Notes: a model not told the origin generated them from the letters alone. Shown: positions 34,582 through 44,248, numbered from the stretch's first letter. The stretch is DNA of 64,000 nt from Chryseobacterium culicis (GCF_900108365.1 NZ_FNWQ01000007.1:1-64000); one strand, 5' to 3'. A program made the numbers and translations.

Positions 34582-35040
34582 TTAGTCTTCGTGTTTTCCT
34601 ATATTTTCTATTTCATTTATTCCTATCCCCTCTTTCTTAGTATTGCTGTTAAGATAAAAGACATAAAAAACAATAAAACCCATAACTCCTGTATTAAAAG
34701 TAATTACAAAATTGTAATATGAGTTATTAATATAAGTTTTAACCAGGGTATATTCGGCATAGCAAACCAGAATAAAGATCATTGCTGCAAAAAAATTAAG
34801 GATCACCTTCGCATGCTTTATTTTAAAATAAATGATCGCTCCTGAAATTAAATTGATAATAATATAAAAAGAGTATTTTGTGATATTTTCCCAAATACTC
34901 TCTTTATAATAGGTAGAATAAGATAAGGAATTGTAGGAATTCAGTGTATTTACTACGTAGATAGAATAAAGCCCTACGATAAAAAGGTGAAATCCTAAAA
35001 AGAATTTATATTTTCTCCCTTTTAAAAAAAATTCCTTCAT
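34582..35040 (-). CDS. Small four-helix membrane protein, unknown
   Basis: The 152 residues have four predicted membrane helices: LGFHLFIVGLYSIYVV, YIIINLISGAIIYFKI, LNFFAAMIFILVCYAEYTL and FNTGVMGFIVFYVFYL. They end with a charged tail. I recognise no family. It starts eight bases after the DegT gene and 25 bases before galE, so it belongs to their operon. A flippase-helper or lipid role is possible but not supported by any motif. Confidence 0.6.
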   Translation of the reverse strand: MKEFFLKGRKYKFFLGFHLFIVGLYSIYVVNTLNSYNSLSYSTYYKESIWENITKYSFYIIINLISGAIIYFKIKHAKVILNFFAAMIFILVCYAEYTLVKTYINNSYYNFVITFNTGVMGFIVFYVFYLNSNTKKEGIGINEIENIGKHED

Positions 35041-35048
35041 ACTTATTT

Positions 35049-36173
35049 TTATCCCATGAACTCAAGCACTGCATCTGTAATATACTTCAGCTGCTCTTCG
35101 TCTAATTCTGTATGCATTGGTAAAGAAATTACCTGATCCAAAAGCTTATCTGTATTTACAAAGTTTGCCGGATCACTTTCCTGGAAGTATGCTTTTTGCT
35201 TTCTTAGAGCTACCGGATAATAGATCATTGCGGGGATTTCTTTTTCCGCCAAAAACTTCTGAAGCTCATTGCGTTTTCCATTCAGAATTCTTAAAGTATA
35301 CTGGTGGAATACATGCGTAGATTTCTCTGCTCTTTTAGGAGTAAGAATATTTGGGTTCGCCTGGAATGCTTCATCATAAAAATCTGCTGCTTTTCTTCTT
35401 GCTTCGTTGTAAGAATCAAGATGAGGAAGTTTTTTTCTTAAAATAGCAGCCTGAACGCTGTCCAAACGAGAATTCACTCCTACCTCATCATGATAATATC
35501 TTTCGTACATTCCATGGTTTACAATTCCTCTCAAACGGTGGGCAAGCTCATCGTTATTGGTAAAAATAGCTCCTCCGTCCCCATAGCATCCTAAATTTTT
35601 GGAAGGGAAAAAAGAAGTTGTACCTACCGTAGACATTGTTCCTGCCTGCTTTACGGTTCCATCGGAGAATGTATATTCTGAACCAATTGCCTGAGCGTTA
35701 TCTTCAATAACATATAAATTGTGCTCTTCGGCAATTTTTAAAATCTCTTCCATATTGGCACACTGTCCGAAAATATGTACCGGAATAATTGCTTTTGTTC
35801 TTGGAGTAATTGCTTTTTTAATCTGCTCTGTAGAAATAGTGAAAGTATCATAATCTACATCTACCAAAACAGATTTTAATTTAAGCAGGTGAATGACTTC
35901 CACTGTTGCTGCAAAAGTAAAATCAGCGGTAATAATTTCGTCTCCTTCTTTCAGATCTAAAGCCATCAGGGCAATCTGTAATGCATCTGTACCATTGGCA
36001 CATGGAATCACGTTTTTTACTTCTAAATAAGATTCCAATTCATTCTGGAAAGACTTTACTTCAGGACCGTTTATAAATGCCGCAGAGTCCATTACATTCA
36101 AAACTGCATTGTCTACATCATTCTTTATTTTATAATACTGACTTTGCAAGTCGACCATCTGAATTTTTTTCAT
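35049..36173 (-). CDS. DegT/DnrJ/EryC1/StrS aminotransferase
   Basis: This cytosolic PLP enzyme transfers an amino group to a nucleotide-linked keto sugar. The 374 residues have PCANGTDALQIALMALDL, the HIFGQCANMEEIL block, VIEDNAQAIGSEY with the PLP-ring aspartate, and TTSFFPSKNLGCYGDGGAIF with the PLP lysine. GVNSRLDSVQAAILRKKL follows. It is the first gene of the glycan unit with the small membrane protein and galE. The upstream DNA has TTTG-N18-TATTTTTA on the minus strand at 36190-36219. Confidence 0.93.
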   Translation of the reverse strand: MKKIQMVDLQSQYYKIKNDVDNAVLNVMDSAAFINGPEVKSFQNELESYLEVKNVIPCANGTDALQIALMALDLKEGDEIITADFTFAATVEVIHLLKLKSVLVDVDYDTFTISTEQIKKAITPRTKAIIPVHIFGQCANMEEILKIAEEHNLYVIEDNAQAIGSEYTFSDGTVKQAGTMSTVGTTSFFPSKNLGCYGDGGAIFTNNDELAHRLRGIVNHGMYERYYHDEVGVNSRLDSVQAAILRKKLPHLDSYNEARRKAADFYDEAFQANPNILTPKRAEKSTHVFHQYTLRILNGKRNELQKFLAEKEIPAMIYYPVALRKQKAYFQESDPANFVNTDKLLDQVISLPMHTELDEEQLKYITDAVLEFMG

Positions 36174-36189
36174 ATAATAAATATTTCTG

Positions 36190-36219
36190 TAAAAATAAGG
36201 AATTTAATATCTGATCAAA
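36190..36219 (-). promoter_or_regulatory. Candidate promoter of the DegT-galE unit
   Basis: On the minus strand TTTG, an 18-base spacer and TATTTTTA (one base off TAnnTTTG) end 16 bases before the start codon at 36173. Confidence 0.45.
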
Positions 36220-36261
36220 AATTTTATTGATTTTGTTTTTATCTTTATAGAAATTATTCTT

Positions 36262-37863
36262 ATGAAAAAACTTTTACTCTTTTGTTTCCTAACGGGTTAT
36301 CTCCAGGTTTCCGCCCAAACAGAACTTGTTTTTGTTTATTTTACGGATAAGCCCAATAAAGCTGCGTTTTATGCCAATCCTTTGTCTGAACTCAGCCAGA
36401 AATCACTTAACAGACGTACTACACTCGGAATTCCGCTTAATGATCAAGACGCTCCTATAGAACAGGCCTATCTTCAGAATCTTCAAAATTTAGGATTTAC
36501 GGTTACAGATTATTCAAAATGGCTTAACGGAGCCGCTGTAAATGCTACACCGGCGCAAAAAACTTTACTGCAGGCCCAGCCTTTTGTATTATCTGTGGAA
36601 AGTTTTGCGAGAAACAGCTCATCCCCTGTAAAAATGACTCCTGGAAAATGGAAAGATTATGCAAACATGCATAAAACACTTACCACTTTTAATTATGGCG
36701 CCGGTTCCGGGCAAATTGATCAGGTTAATATACGGCCACTGCATCTGGCAGGTTTTACCGGAACCGGAATTTCCATTGCGGTGATTGATTCTGGTTTTCC
36801 AACGGTGAATACAGGAGCTGCATTTTCAAGACTGTGGACGGGTAACCATATCAAAGCCACTTATGATTTTGTCACCAAAACAGGGGACGTTTACAATACA
36901 GCTCTCAATGGGCATGGCTCTGTTGTATTAGGGGCTATCGGAGGTTATCTGCAGGATGTTTTTGTGGGATCCGCCCCTGATGCGGATTTTTATCTTTACC
37001 GCAGCGAAAATGCCACGGTAGAGGTTCCCGAAGAAGAACTATACTGGATTGAAGCGGCCGAGGAAGCTGACAGAAAAGGGGTGGAAATCATTACTTCGTC
37101 ATTGGGATACAATGTTTTTGATGACAGCCGTTATAATTACACTTATGCTGATATGAACGGCACTACATCCTTCATTGCGCGCGGGGCAGGCATTGCTGCG
37201 GAAAAAGGTATTTTTGTTCTTGCTGCTGCCGGTAATTCCGGCCAGCAGCCATGGCATTACCTGATGACACCTTCTGATAACGCTAACGTGTTTTCTATAG
37301 GATCTGTAGATGCAGCAGGAAATACATCGGATTTTTCTTCTTTCGGGCCTAATGCCCTGGGGGTGGTAAAACCTGATGGAAGTGCGCAGGGGACAGGCAC
37401 TACAACGGTTTTTGACAGTGCTACTTTAATTGTGAACGGAACATCTATCTCTACTCCTATTGCGGCGGGAGGAGTGGCATGTCTTATACAGGCTTTTCCA
37501 ACCATGAACAGGGAGCAGATGAGAACAAAACTAAGACAGACCGCTTCACTTTATCCTGCCCATTCGGATCAGACAGGATATGGAATTCTTAATTTCGGAA
37601 GTTTGTATAATCTTGTGCTGAATACTTCTGAAATAGTAAAGAAAGACCAGTTTTCCCTGTTTCCCAATCCTGCTAAAAACATCCTGAATATTGCCTCAGA
37701 ACAAGAAATTCAGTCATTAGAAGTTTATGATAATCTGGGAAGGTTAATCCGGAAAGCGAACAACCAGAAATCTATAAAAGTGGAGGATTTTGCAAAAGGA
37801 ACTTATTATCTGAAAATACAGATAAAGGATAAGGTTTTGTATGAAAAGTTTTTAAAGGAGTAA
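36262..37863 (+). CDS. Subtilisin-family serine protease, T9SS cargo
   Basis: This exported 533-residue protease has a signal peptide (LLFCFLTGYLQVSAQ). A propeptide runs to about 150, followed by an S8 catalytic domain with D176 (IAVIDSGFP), H218 (NGHGSVVLGAIGG) and S395 (NGTSISTPIAAGG). VLAAAGNSG is the oxyanion block. Residues about 460-533 (FSLFPNPAKNILNIAS, then GTYYLKIQIKDKVLYEKFLK) are a type-A T9SS sorting tail. The triad is complete, so it should be active at the surface or outside. It is a single gene divergent from the glycan operon. Confidence 0.93.
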   Translation: MKKLLLFCFLTGYLQVSAQTELVFVYFTDKPNKAAFYANPLSELSQKSLNRRTTLGIPLNDQDAPIEQAYLQNLQNLGFTVTDYSKWLNGAAVNATPAQKTLLQAQPFVLSVESFARNSSSPVKMTPGKWKDYANMHKTLTTFNYGAGSGQIDQVNIRPLHLAGFTGTGISIAVIDSGFPTVNTGAAFSRLWTGNHIKATYDFVTKTGDVYNTALNGHGSVVLGAIGGYLQDVFVGSAPDADFYLYRSENATVEVPEEELYWIEAAEEADRKGVEIITSSLGYNVFDDSRYNYTYADMNGTTSFIARGAGIAAEKGIFVLAAAGNSGQQPWHYLMTPSDNANVFSIGSVDAAGNTSDFSSFGPNALGVVKPDGSAQGTGTTTVFDSATLIVNGTSISTPIAAGGVACLIQAFPTMNREQMRTKLRQTASLYPAHSDQTGYGILNFGSLYNLVLNTSEIVKKDQFSLFPNPAKNILNIASEQEIQSLEVYDNLGRLIRKANNQKSIKVEDFAKGTYYLKIQIKDKVLYEKFLKE

Positions 37864-37963
37864 ATGTTTTGTTTCCTGCAGGCTGAGCAGATGCATTATA
37901 ACAGAAACATTTGTGTAATCTGCAGGAGATATATTACTATTTTGGGCATATTAAAATAAGTTT

Positions 37964-38040
37964 GAGCTAAAGCTCATTGAATGGTTTATAATAAAAAAAC
38001 GGGCTAAAGCCCGTTTCTATTGATATTGATTATCATTTCG
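37964..38040. repeat. Tandem palindromic element (GAGCTAAAGCTC / GGGCTAAAGCCC)
   Basis: Two palindromes with the same centre, CTAAAG, stand 25 bases apart: GAGCTAAAGCTC, then AAACGGGCTAAAGCCCGTTT. Paired palindromes with this centre are, as far as I recall, dispersed in intergenic DNA of Chryseobacterium relatives (REP-like). The second one can also act as terminator for ppc or the protease. Confidence 0.6.
37998..38017. terminator. Possible terminator within the palindromic element
   Basis: AAACGGGC and GCCCGTTT pair around TAAA, with an A-run on the left that reads as a T-run on the minus strand, 50 bases past the ppc stop. Confidence 0.6.
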
Positions 38041-38068
38041 TTATGGTCATTCTTATTTTAAAAATAGC

Positions 38069-40603
38069 TTACGCTGAATTTCTGCTCGCGTTGATATTCC
38101 CGAATAAAGAACGGGTTACCAGCTTCTCATAAGCTTCTTTATTCCCTTCTCCCTTCTGGATCTTCATTAAGGCATACTGCTGAATGCTCAACAGGGGAAG
38201 GACAATTTTTTCGCGGATTTTTACAGATTTTCTGGATAATGGATCCTCTTCCTGCAGCATTTTAAATCCTGTCAGCTCCAGCATAATATCTCTTGAAAGT
38301 TCATATTCATTGAAAAGAACATTCCAGAATTCACCAAATTTCGGATTGTTTTTAATGTAATAGGTCAGAGGGAAATAGGATTTATTCATACTCATCATAG
38401 AGTTTAAAACTAAAGTTTTGAAGAAATCAGAACCTTTGTACAGCTCTCTTACCTCTTCAAACCTGCCCTGCTCCTTCATCTTTTGCATGGCATAGCCAAA
38501 ACCAAAAAAACCTGGTACATTCTGCTTTAATTGAGACCATGAACCTACGAACGGAATGGCTCTCAAGTCCTCAAATTTCAGTTCATTCCCGTTTCCTCTT
38601 TTAGAAGGGCGGCTTCCGATATTGGTTTTTCCGTAATATTCAAGGGTACTCATTTCCTGAAGATAGGGAACAAACATTGGGTGCGCTTTTAAGTCTGAAT
38701 ATTTTTGATAGCTGATATCTGCCAGCTCAATAATTAAAGCTCTTTCCTTTTCGGTAAGTTCTTTTTTCGCATTTTTGAAGACATCATTTTCAACTCCGGC
38801 TGTCAGAAGCTGTTCAAAATTGTATTTTGCCTGTTCTTTATTTCCGAAAATACTGGTAATTGTCTGCCCCTGAATGGTCAGTTCAATCTTATTATTGGCA
38901 ATCGTTTTTCCCTGTGAAGCGTAAAAATCGTGGGTTTTTCCTCCACCTCTGGCTGGCGGCCCGCCTCTGCCGTCGAAGAATACCACTTTAATGTTATTCT
39001 GCTCGGAAAGCTGAGTGAGTACTTCTTTTGCTTTGTAAATTTCCCAATTGGCTTTTAGATATCCTCCGTCTTTGGTTCCGTCCGAGAATCCAAGCATAAT
39101 TGTCTGCTGGTTTCCTCTTTTTTCAAGGTGTTTTTTATAGACTGGATGATGATATAACTCGGCCATTACATTTTCAGCGTTGGCAAGGCCTTCCATGGTT
39201 TCAAAAAGCGGAACAATATCCATATTGATATCTTCGTCTTTGTAACCGCATATTTTAAAGAATGCATAGACATTCATAACATCTTTTACCGCATCAGAAT
39301 TGGAAATAATATAACGGTTCATGCCTCGAAGTCCGTTCAGATTCTGGATTTCTGTAACCTGGGAAACCGTTAACAGTGTATCTTTTACAATGTCTTCAAA
39401 ATCTTCTGCATGTACTTTTTCTGAAACCTCAATCAGCTTGCTGAATTTCTGATCATAATCAGCAGCTTCATTCCCATATACTTTTGCGTAGACCTCATCA
39501 ATGACTTTCTGATGAATTCTGCTGTCCTGCCGGATGTCCAGTGTTGCAAAGTGAGTTCCGAAGATCATCACACGGTCTCTGAAATTCACCAAAAGATCTA
39601 AAAACAAAGAATTATGTTCATTGATCAGTATTTTTTCCGCTTCATCTGCTTTGTTTAAAATATCTTCTGCCTTAATGTCTTTTCCGTCGAAAATAGCCGC
39701 ATACAGCTCTTCGCTTAGTTGGGTTAGCACTTCAGAAACCCCTCTGAAACTTAATCTTCTTCTGATAAATTTCAAATGGCTGTAGTACGATTTTAAAATG
39801 GCTGAACGAAGTTCCTCTGCCACTCTCTTGGTTACCTCTGCTGTTACAAACGGATTTCCGTCTCTGTCACCTCCTGGCCAGAAGCCAAGCTGGATGATAT
39901 CTTCATGAAGGTGAAAATGGCCGTTTCCGAATGTTTTTTTGATCTTTGTAAACAGTTCACCAATGGTATCATAGTATACATATCTCAGGTAAGAAATAAT
40001 GCTCAGCGCCTCATCTATTGGCGTAGGTTTTTCTTTGTTGACAAAAGGAGTCTTCCCCAGCTGCTGAAGAAGCATATCAATCTGCGTCACAGAATCGCCG
40101 GTAATGGCCCCTCTCAAATCCTGAATAATTCTCTGTACGGAGCTTGGGTAAAACTGAGTGGGGTGAGCCGTAAATACTACTTTTACACTGAAATCTTTCA
40201 GTTTCTCGCGTACTTTTTCAATTTTATGATCCTGAACAGAACGTTCAAAAAGGTTCGTTACAGTACCGTTATCACTTTCAGAATGAAGGTTAGGGAATGC
40301 AGCATCTTCAATACTGTCAAACAAAACAACCTGTCTTTCTATATACTGAATGATCTTGAAAAGCAGTTCGAGCTTCTGCTCTTCGTTCTGGAGATCGGTA
40401 TGGTTTTTAAAAAATTCTTCGACGATATCTTCAGGAGTTTTCCCTGCTTCATAACCGGTTCTGCTTTCTTCATAGAGAAACGGAAGCAGCATTCCGATAT
40501 TCGTCATTTTATCATAAGGCAGGCTCATAAATAATGAATTGTAGATCTGGAACTTATTTTCCACAATCTGCCTGAATTTTTCTGCGCGTTGGTCATGTAT
40601 CAT
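38069..40603 (-). CDS. ppc: Phosphoenolpyruvate carboxylase
   Basis: This cytosolic enzyme adds bicarbonate to phosphoenolpyruvate to refill oxaloacetate. The 844 residues keep the active-site blocks: FTAHPTQFYPSS with the catalytic histidine, GFWPGGDRDGNPFVTAEVT, LGFSDGTKDGGYLKANW, and the glycine-rich loop FFDGRGGPPARGGGKTH. The C-terminal NINASRNSA ends in the expected way (N-x-G-like). A TAnnTTTG box (TACATTTG, minus strand, 40609-40616) ends only five bases before the start codon. It is a single gene. Confidence 0.94.
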   Translation of the reverse strand: MIHDQRAEKFRQIVENKFQIYNSLFMSLPYDKMTNIGMLLPFLYEESRTGYEAGKTPEDIVEEFFKNHTDLQNEEQKLELLFKIIQYIERQVVLFDSIEDAAFPNLHSESDNGTVTNLFERSVQDHKIEKVREKLKDFSVKVVFTAHPTQFYPSSVQRIIQDLRGAITGDSVTQIDMLLQQLGKTPFVNKEKPTPIDEALSIISYLRYVYYDTIGELFTKIKKTFGNGHFHLHEDIIQLGFWPGGDRDGNPFVTAEVTKRVAEELRSAILKSYYSHLKFIRRRLSFRGVSEVLTQLSEELYAAIFDGKDIKAEDILNKADEAEKILINEHNSLFLDLLVNFRDRVMIFGTHFATLDIRQDSRIHQKVIDEVYAKVYGNEAADYDQKFSKLIEVSEKVHAEDFEDIVKDTLLTVSQVTEIQNLNGLRGMNRYIISNSDAVKDVMNVYAFFKICGYKDEDINMDIVPLFETMEGLANAENVMAELYHHPVYKKHLEKRGNQQTIMLGFSDGTKDGGYLKANWEIYKAKEVLTQLSEQNNIKVVFFDGRGGPPARGGGKTHDFYASQGKTIANNKIELTIQGQTITSIFGNKEQAKYNFEQLLTAGVENDVFKNAKKELTEKERALIIELADISYQKYSDLKAHPMFVPYLQEMSTLEYYGKTNIGSRPSKRGNGNELKFEDLRAIPFVGSWSQLKQNVPGFFGFGYAMQKMKEQGRFEEVRELYKGSDFFKTLVLNSMMSMNKSYFPLTYYIKNNPKFGEFWNVLFNEYELSRDIMLELTGFKMLQEEDPLSRKSVKIREKIVLPLLSIQQYALMKIQKGEGNKEAYEKLVTRSLFGNINASRNSA

Positions 40604-40730
40604 AGTAACAAATGTAAGCGATTTTCAAATGAGTTGAGTTGACAAATGACAAAAATTAAGACAGAAATTCAAAAAAACAGTAGTAATTTCTGTTTAAAAT
40701 TTGATTATTTTTGGCAACCATGTTAACTCT

Positions 40731-41462
40731 ATGATTAAATTCAATTTCAATGCCGATATCAATATCAAATCAAACGGAACAAAGGTTGATAAAAAAGGAA
40801 TTAAGACCATTCTTATCCTATTCGGCGTTTTTATATTTATCTGCATTTCTATGTTTATAGGATTTGGCTTTTTTATTTTCAACAGTATAGGCTCCATGCA
40901 GGAAGCAGTAGATAATCACAACAAACAACTGGATAAAATTGCCTCTTTACCCGTTCTGAAATGTAAAATATATACGGATCAAACAATCACTTCACCTATC
41001 TCAGGAAAAGAGTCTGCCATGTACCTTCTGCGGATTGGTTTTGCTAACTTTCACACAGATTTAAAAACCAAGCTTCCGTCCAGTATTTACGAAGAGTTCG
41101 ACTATAGTGTTATTGCAGGATATCCTGAAGGCGCCCAACTTTCAATCAATAATCAGTTATATCCTGTTCATTTTTCCTTGTGTATCGCGGATAATGTAAG
41201 CGGAAAGAAGCATCTTACACAAAGCGCTTATGCCACCAATTATAAAACGCCTGCTTACCTGCAAAGGTATCAGCCAACAGAAAACGCAAAAATATCCGTT
41301 CTGAAAAATCAGCATCCGTGGGTAAATTTATTTCTTGAACCTTATGGTTTAACCAACCTGCTGGTGAAAGAGTATCTCTTTAAGAACGGAGATTCTATCT
41401 ATATCAAAGGAAAAATTGAAAATGGAAAAATTGTTCCGTTTGTAGAGCATATGGTAAACTGA
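40731..41462 (+). CDS. Single-pass membrane protein, unknown
   Basis: The 243-residue form from the ATG at 40731 is preferred over a TTG 30 bases upstream. One strong membrane helix lies at about residues 20-48 (IFICISMFIGFGFFIFN). The remainder (LPVLKCKIYTDQTI and on) is a soluble domain, probably outside, with no family that I know. It stands alone between ppc and a small lipoprotein gene, with no visible link to either. Confidence 0.65.
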   Translation: MIKFNFNADINIKSNGTKVDKKGIKTILILFGVFIFICISMFIGFGFFIFNSIGSMQEAVDNHNKQLDKIASLPVLKCKIYTDQTITSPISGKESAMYLLRIGFANFHTDLKTKLPSSIYEEFDYSVIAGYPEGAQLSINNQLYPVHFSLCIADNVSGKKHLTQSAYATNYKTPAYLQRYQPTENAKISVLKNQHPWVNLFLEPYGLTNLLVKEYLFKNGDSIYIKGKIENGKIVPFVEHMVN

Positions 41463-41596
41463 TGAAGGAATATTCCTGATCGCTTTTACAAATAAAAAGG
41501 AAATCCGGAAATTCTTATAAAAGTGTTTAAACACCAATTTTACTATCTTTGTAAAACGTTCACGCATAAGTAATTGGGAATTAAATCTGAAATACA

Positions 41597-42001
41597 ATGA
41601 AAAAAATATTTATTTTTTTACTGATCACGCTTCTGTTCATCTCTTGTGAAAAAGATTGTTATAATGCACCGTTACCGATCATTTTTGAGTTCGTCAATTC
41701 CAGCAACGAAAATCTTATTACCAACGGGACCTTAACGAGCTATTCAATTCAGGATGAGAATAACGTAAGTATATCACTTTCCAAAACATCTGATAACAGG
41801 ATTCTCTTAGAAAATGTAGGAGCCTATAACGGAACAAAAAAATATAAATTTTATTCCAATATTAAAGATCTTGACTTTTCCATTCAATCCTCCGAGTTTA
41901 AAGGAGGGTGTGATGGTTATCAGATTAATAAATTAACATTTACAGGCATAGGTATTGATGTAACTGATGAAAAAGGATACTACAAAATTGTTTTGCAGTA
42001 A
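41597..42001 (+). CDS. Small lipoprotein, unknown
   Basis: This 134-residue protein has a clear lipoprotein signal (FLLITLLFISC, cysteine at residue 17). The mature part is strand-rich (IIFEFVNSSNENLITNGTLT) and resembles the single-domain carboxypeptidase-regulatory-like or transthyretin-like lipoproteins common in flavobacteria. Two more cysteines (C21 and one near residue 111) may form a disulfide. The next gene starts 34 bases after its stop. Confidence 0.65.
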   Translation: MKKIFIFLLITLLFISCEKDCYNAPLPIIFEFVNSSNENLITNGTLTSYSIQDENNVSISLSKTSDNRILLENVGAYNGTKKYKFYSNIKDLDFSIQSSEFKGGCDGYQINKLTFTGIGIDVTDEKGYYKIVLQ

Positions 42002-42035
42002 TTCTCATTACATTTACCCTATAAACACATTCTCT

Positions 42036-42641
42036 ATGAAAGTAATCGTCATATTCTCCCTGATCTTTTCCAGTCTGCTTTCCAGCCAGATCAGGGTTCC
42101 GGATGATTATAAAAAAATTCCTGATATCCTGGATACTGTAGAATATCTCTACCCGTTTGTTGTACCAGATAAAGAATATGCGTACTGGCGTGTTCTCAGC
42201 AACGATTCGGATGATGAAAAAGCAGTGATCTATGAAAGTCAGGCACCAGAGTTTATGACGATCAATGAACCTGTTCCTGAAAAAGGATTTTTCCAGAAAT
42301 GTATTGGGAATAACTGTTTTTCATACATTCTGGCGTGTAAGAATGAAAGATCAGTGTATTTTTCGAATGAACAGCAGCTGAGAGATTTTATCGGAACAGT
42401 TGATAATCTTCCTGAAGCTATTTTACTGGCAAAAACATATGGTTATTCTGTGGATACAGGTAACCGGTTTACCGGAGCCTATAAAATTGACGAACGCCAT
42501 ATTTCTATGTATCTTATGCAGTCTAAGGGTTGTCCGGCTGTGAAAGAATCTTTTTTCGTTAAAATCAATAGAAAAAACGGAAAACTTGAAACGAAAAGCA
42601 ATGGAGTGTATGCAAAGGATGAAAACTGTACTTCTTTGTAA
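42036..42641 (+). CDS. Exported protein, unknown
   Basis: From the ATG at 42036 (201 residues) the protein has a signal peptide, MKVIVIFSLIFSSLLSSQ. A longer frame would overlap the gene before and hide this signal, so it is rejected. The mature part has four cysteines, two in KCIGNNCF and one each in CKNE and KGCPAV, and no known motif. It is probably cotranscribed with the lipoprotein at 41597. Confidence 0.65.
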   Translation: MKVIVIFSLIFSSLLSSQIRVPDDYKKIPDILDTVEYLYPFVVPDKEYAYWRVLSNDSDDEKAVIYESQAPEFMTINEPVPEKGFFQKCIGNNCFSYILACKNERSVYFSNEQQLRDFIGTVDNLPEAILLAKTYGYSVDTGNRFTGAYKIDERHISMYLMQSKGCPAVKESFFVKINRKNGKLETKSNGVYAKDENCTSL

Positions 42642-42670
42642 CTGATCCTTTTGAAAAATACTATTATATT

Positions 42671-42809
42671 TTAAACCATTAAGATTTTTTAAGTTGATAA
42701 GAATAGTTAAGAGAATAGCTCAAGCTATTTCTTTAGCAATACGCCTTATTTTTTCAGCTGAGATGAATCTTAATTATTCTCATCCTCTTCACAGATCTTA
42801 ATGGTTTAA
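42671..42809. repeat. Nested inverted-repeat element (139 bp)
   Basis: The ends TTAAACCATTAAGAT and ATCTTAATGGTTTAA are perfect 15-base inverted repeats. Inside lie AGAATAGTTAAGA against TCTTAATTATTCT (one mismatch) and AATAGC-TCAA-GCTATT. No protein is coded. The form is that of a small non-autonomous element or a REP-type hairpin, lodged between convergent genes. Confidence 0.7.
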
Positions 42810-42817
42810 TCTTTTCT

Positions 42818-44218
42818 TTATATATTAATCGCACCCTGCCCGGATGCTATCAGGTAGGCTTCTTTAAGAGTTTCAGAATAGGTTGGATGGGCATAGGAAA
42901 TATGGAACATATCTTCTGCTGTTACCTCATATTCCTGAGCAATTACCCCTTGAGCAATCAGGTCTGCGGCCCTGGCGCCAATGATATGAACGCCCAGAAC
43001 TTCTCCATATTTAGGATCTACCAGTACTTTCGCAAAGCCTTCCATATCCATTGAAGCACGAGCTCTTGCACTGGCAGAAAACGGGAATTTTCCTACATTA
43101 TAGGCAATATTATTTTGTTTCAGATACTCTTCCGTATACCCTACAGACGCTACTTCAGGCCAGGTATACACTACTGAAGGAATACGGCTGTAATGAATAT
43201 GACGCTTTTGTCCATGAATGGTTTCTGCTACAAAAACACCTTCTTCTTCAGCTTTATGAGCCAGCATGGCCCCGCCGATAACATCTCCAATCGCATAGAT
43301 CTGGGACGCAGATGTCTGGTTGTTTTCATTTACTTTAATAAAACCTCTTGCATCGAGCTGTATATCCGTATTTTCAAGGCCAAGCCCTTTCACATACGGG
43401 CTTCTTCCTACTGCCACCAGGATATACTCTGCTTCCAGTTCATCCTCTGCCCCATTTTTATCTTTAAAGAATACTTTAGCTGAAGAGCCATTATTTTCTG
43501 TTTTGTAAACGACATGATTAAGTCGGATGTCAATGTCTTCTTTTTTCAGGATTTTCTGAAGGTTTTTTCCCAGTTCATGATCCATGGATGCAATTAAATG
43601 ATCAGCATATTCCAAGATGGTCACCTTGGTGCCGATACGGTTAAAAATCGAAGCCATTTCCACCCCTATTACTCCACCGCCGATAATTACCATAGATTCT
43701 GGTTTTTCCTGTAAAGACAATGCTTCTGTAGAAGTAATAATTCTCTTTTTATCAATTTCCACTCCGGGGATGGTTGAAGGTTTTGACCCCGTAGCGATAA
43801 TAAAATGCTGGGCGGTTACCTCTTTAACTTCAGATTCATTGATGATTTTTATCGTAGAATTATTGATAAAGCCTGCTGTACCTTTTAGCCTTGTAATCTT
43901 ATTTTTATTCATTAAAAAATCCAGGCCTGCTATATTTTTAGAAACTACATCTGCTTTTCTCCTGTACATTTGGGAAAAATCCAGGCCTATTGTATTCAGT
44001 TTAATCCCATGTTCATTGAATTTATGTTTCGCTTCTGCATAATGATGGGTACTGTCTAATAAGGCTTTGGTAGGAATACAGCCCACATTGGTGCATGTTC
44101 CGCCTAACGTATCATATTTTTCGATAATCACTGTTTTATATCCCAGCTGTACACTCCTGATAGCAGCAACATATCCTCCGGGGCCTGAGCCTATTATGGC
44201 AATGTCATAATGATCCAT
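42818..44218 (-). CDS. lpdA: Dihydrolipoyl dehydrogenase
   Basis: This FAD disulfide oxidoreductase regenerates lipoamide in 2-oxo-acid dehydrogenase complexes and the glycine cleavage system. The 466 residues have the FAD loop IIGSGPGGYVAAI and the redox pair C42/C47 in GGTCTNVGCIPTKALL. The second dinucleotide site is VIIGGGVIGVEMASIF, then QIYAIGDVIGG, with HISYAHPTYSETLKEAY at the dimer interface. It stands away from any dehydrogenase E1/E2 genes and is divergent from an HxlR regulator with a shared control region. Confidence 0.95.
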   Translation of the reverse strand: MDHYDIAIIGSGPGGYVAAIRSVQLGYKTVIIEKYDTLGGTCTNVGCIPTKALLDSTHHYAEAKHKFNEHGIKLNTIGLDFSQMYRRKADVVSKNIAGLDFLMNKNKITRLKGTAGFINNSTIKIINESEVKEVTAQHFIIATGSKPSTIPGVEIDKKRIITSTEALSLQEKPESMVIIGGGVIGVEMASIFNRIGTKVTILEYADHLIASMDHELGKNLQKILKKEDIDIRLNHVVYKTENNGSSAKVFFKDKNGAEDELEAEYILVAVGRSPYVKGLGLENTDIQLDARGFIKVNENNQTSASQIYAIGDVIGGAMLAHKAEEEGVFVAETIHGQKRHIHYSRIPSVVYTWPEVASVGYTEEYLKQNNIAYNVGKFPFSASARARASMDMEGFAKVLVDPKYGEVLGVHIIGARAADLIAQGVIAQEYEVTAEDMFHISYAHPTYSETLKEAYLIASGQGAINI

Positions 44219-44248
44219 TTGATTTATTTATTTTTTATGATTAAATTT

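Noticed and set aside
39905..40534. Plus-strand frame of 209 codons inside ppc
   Set aside because: It is fully antisense to conserved parts of phosphoenolpyruvate carboxylase and has no recognisable motif.
41967..42035. Longer start for the exported protein at 42036
   Set aside because: It would overlap the end of the lipoprotein gene and place the signal peptide in the interior of the protein.
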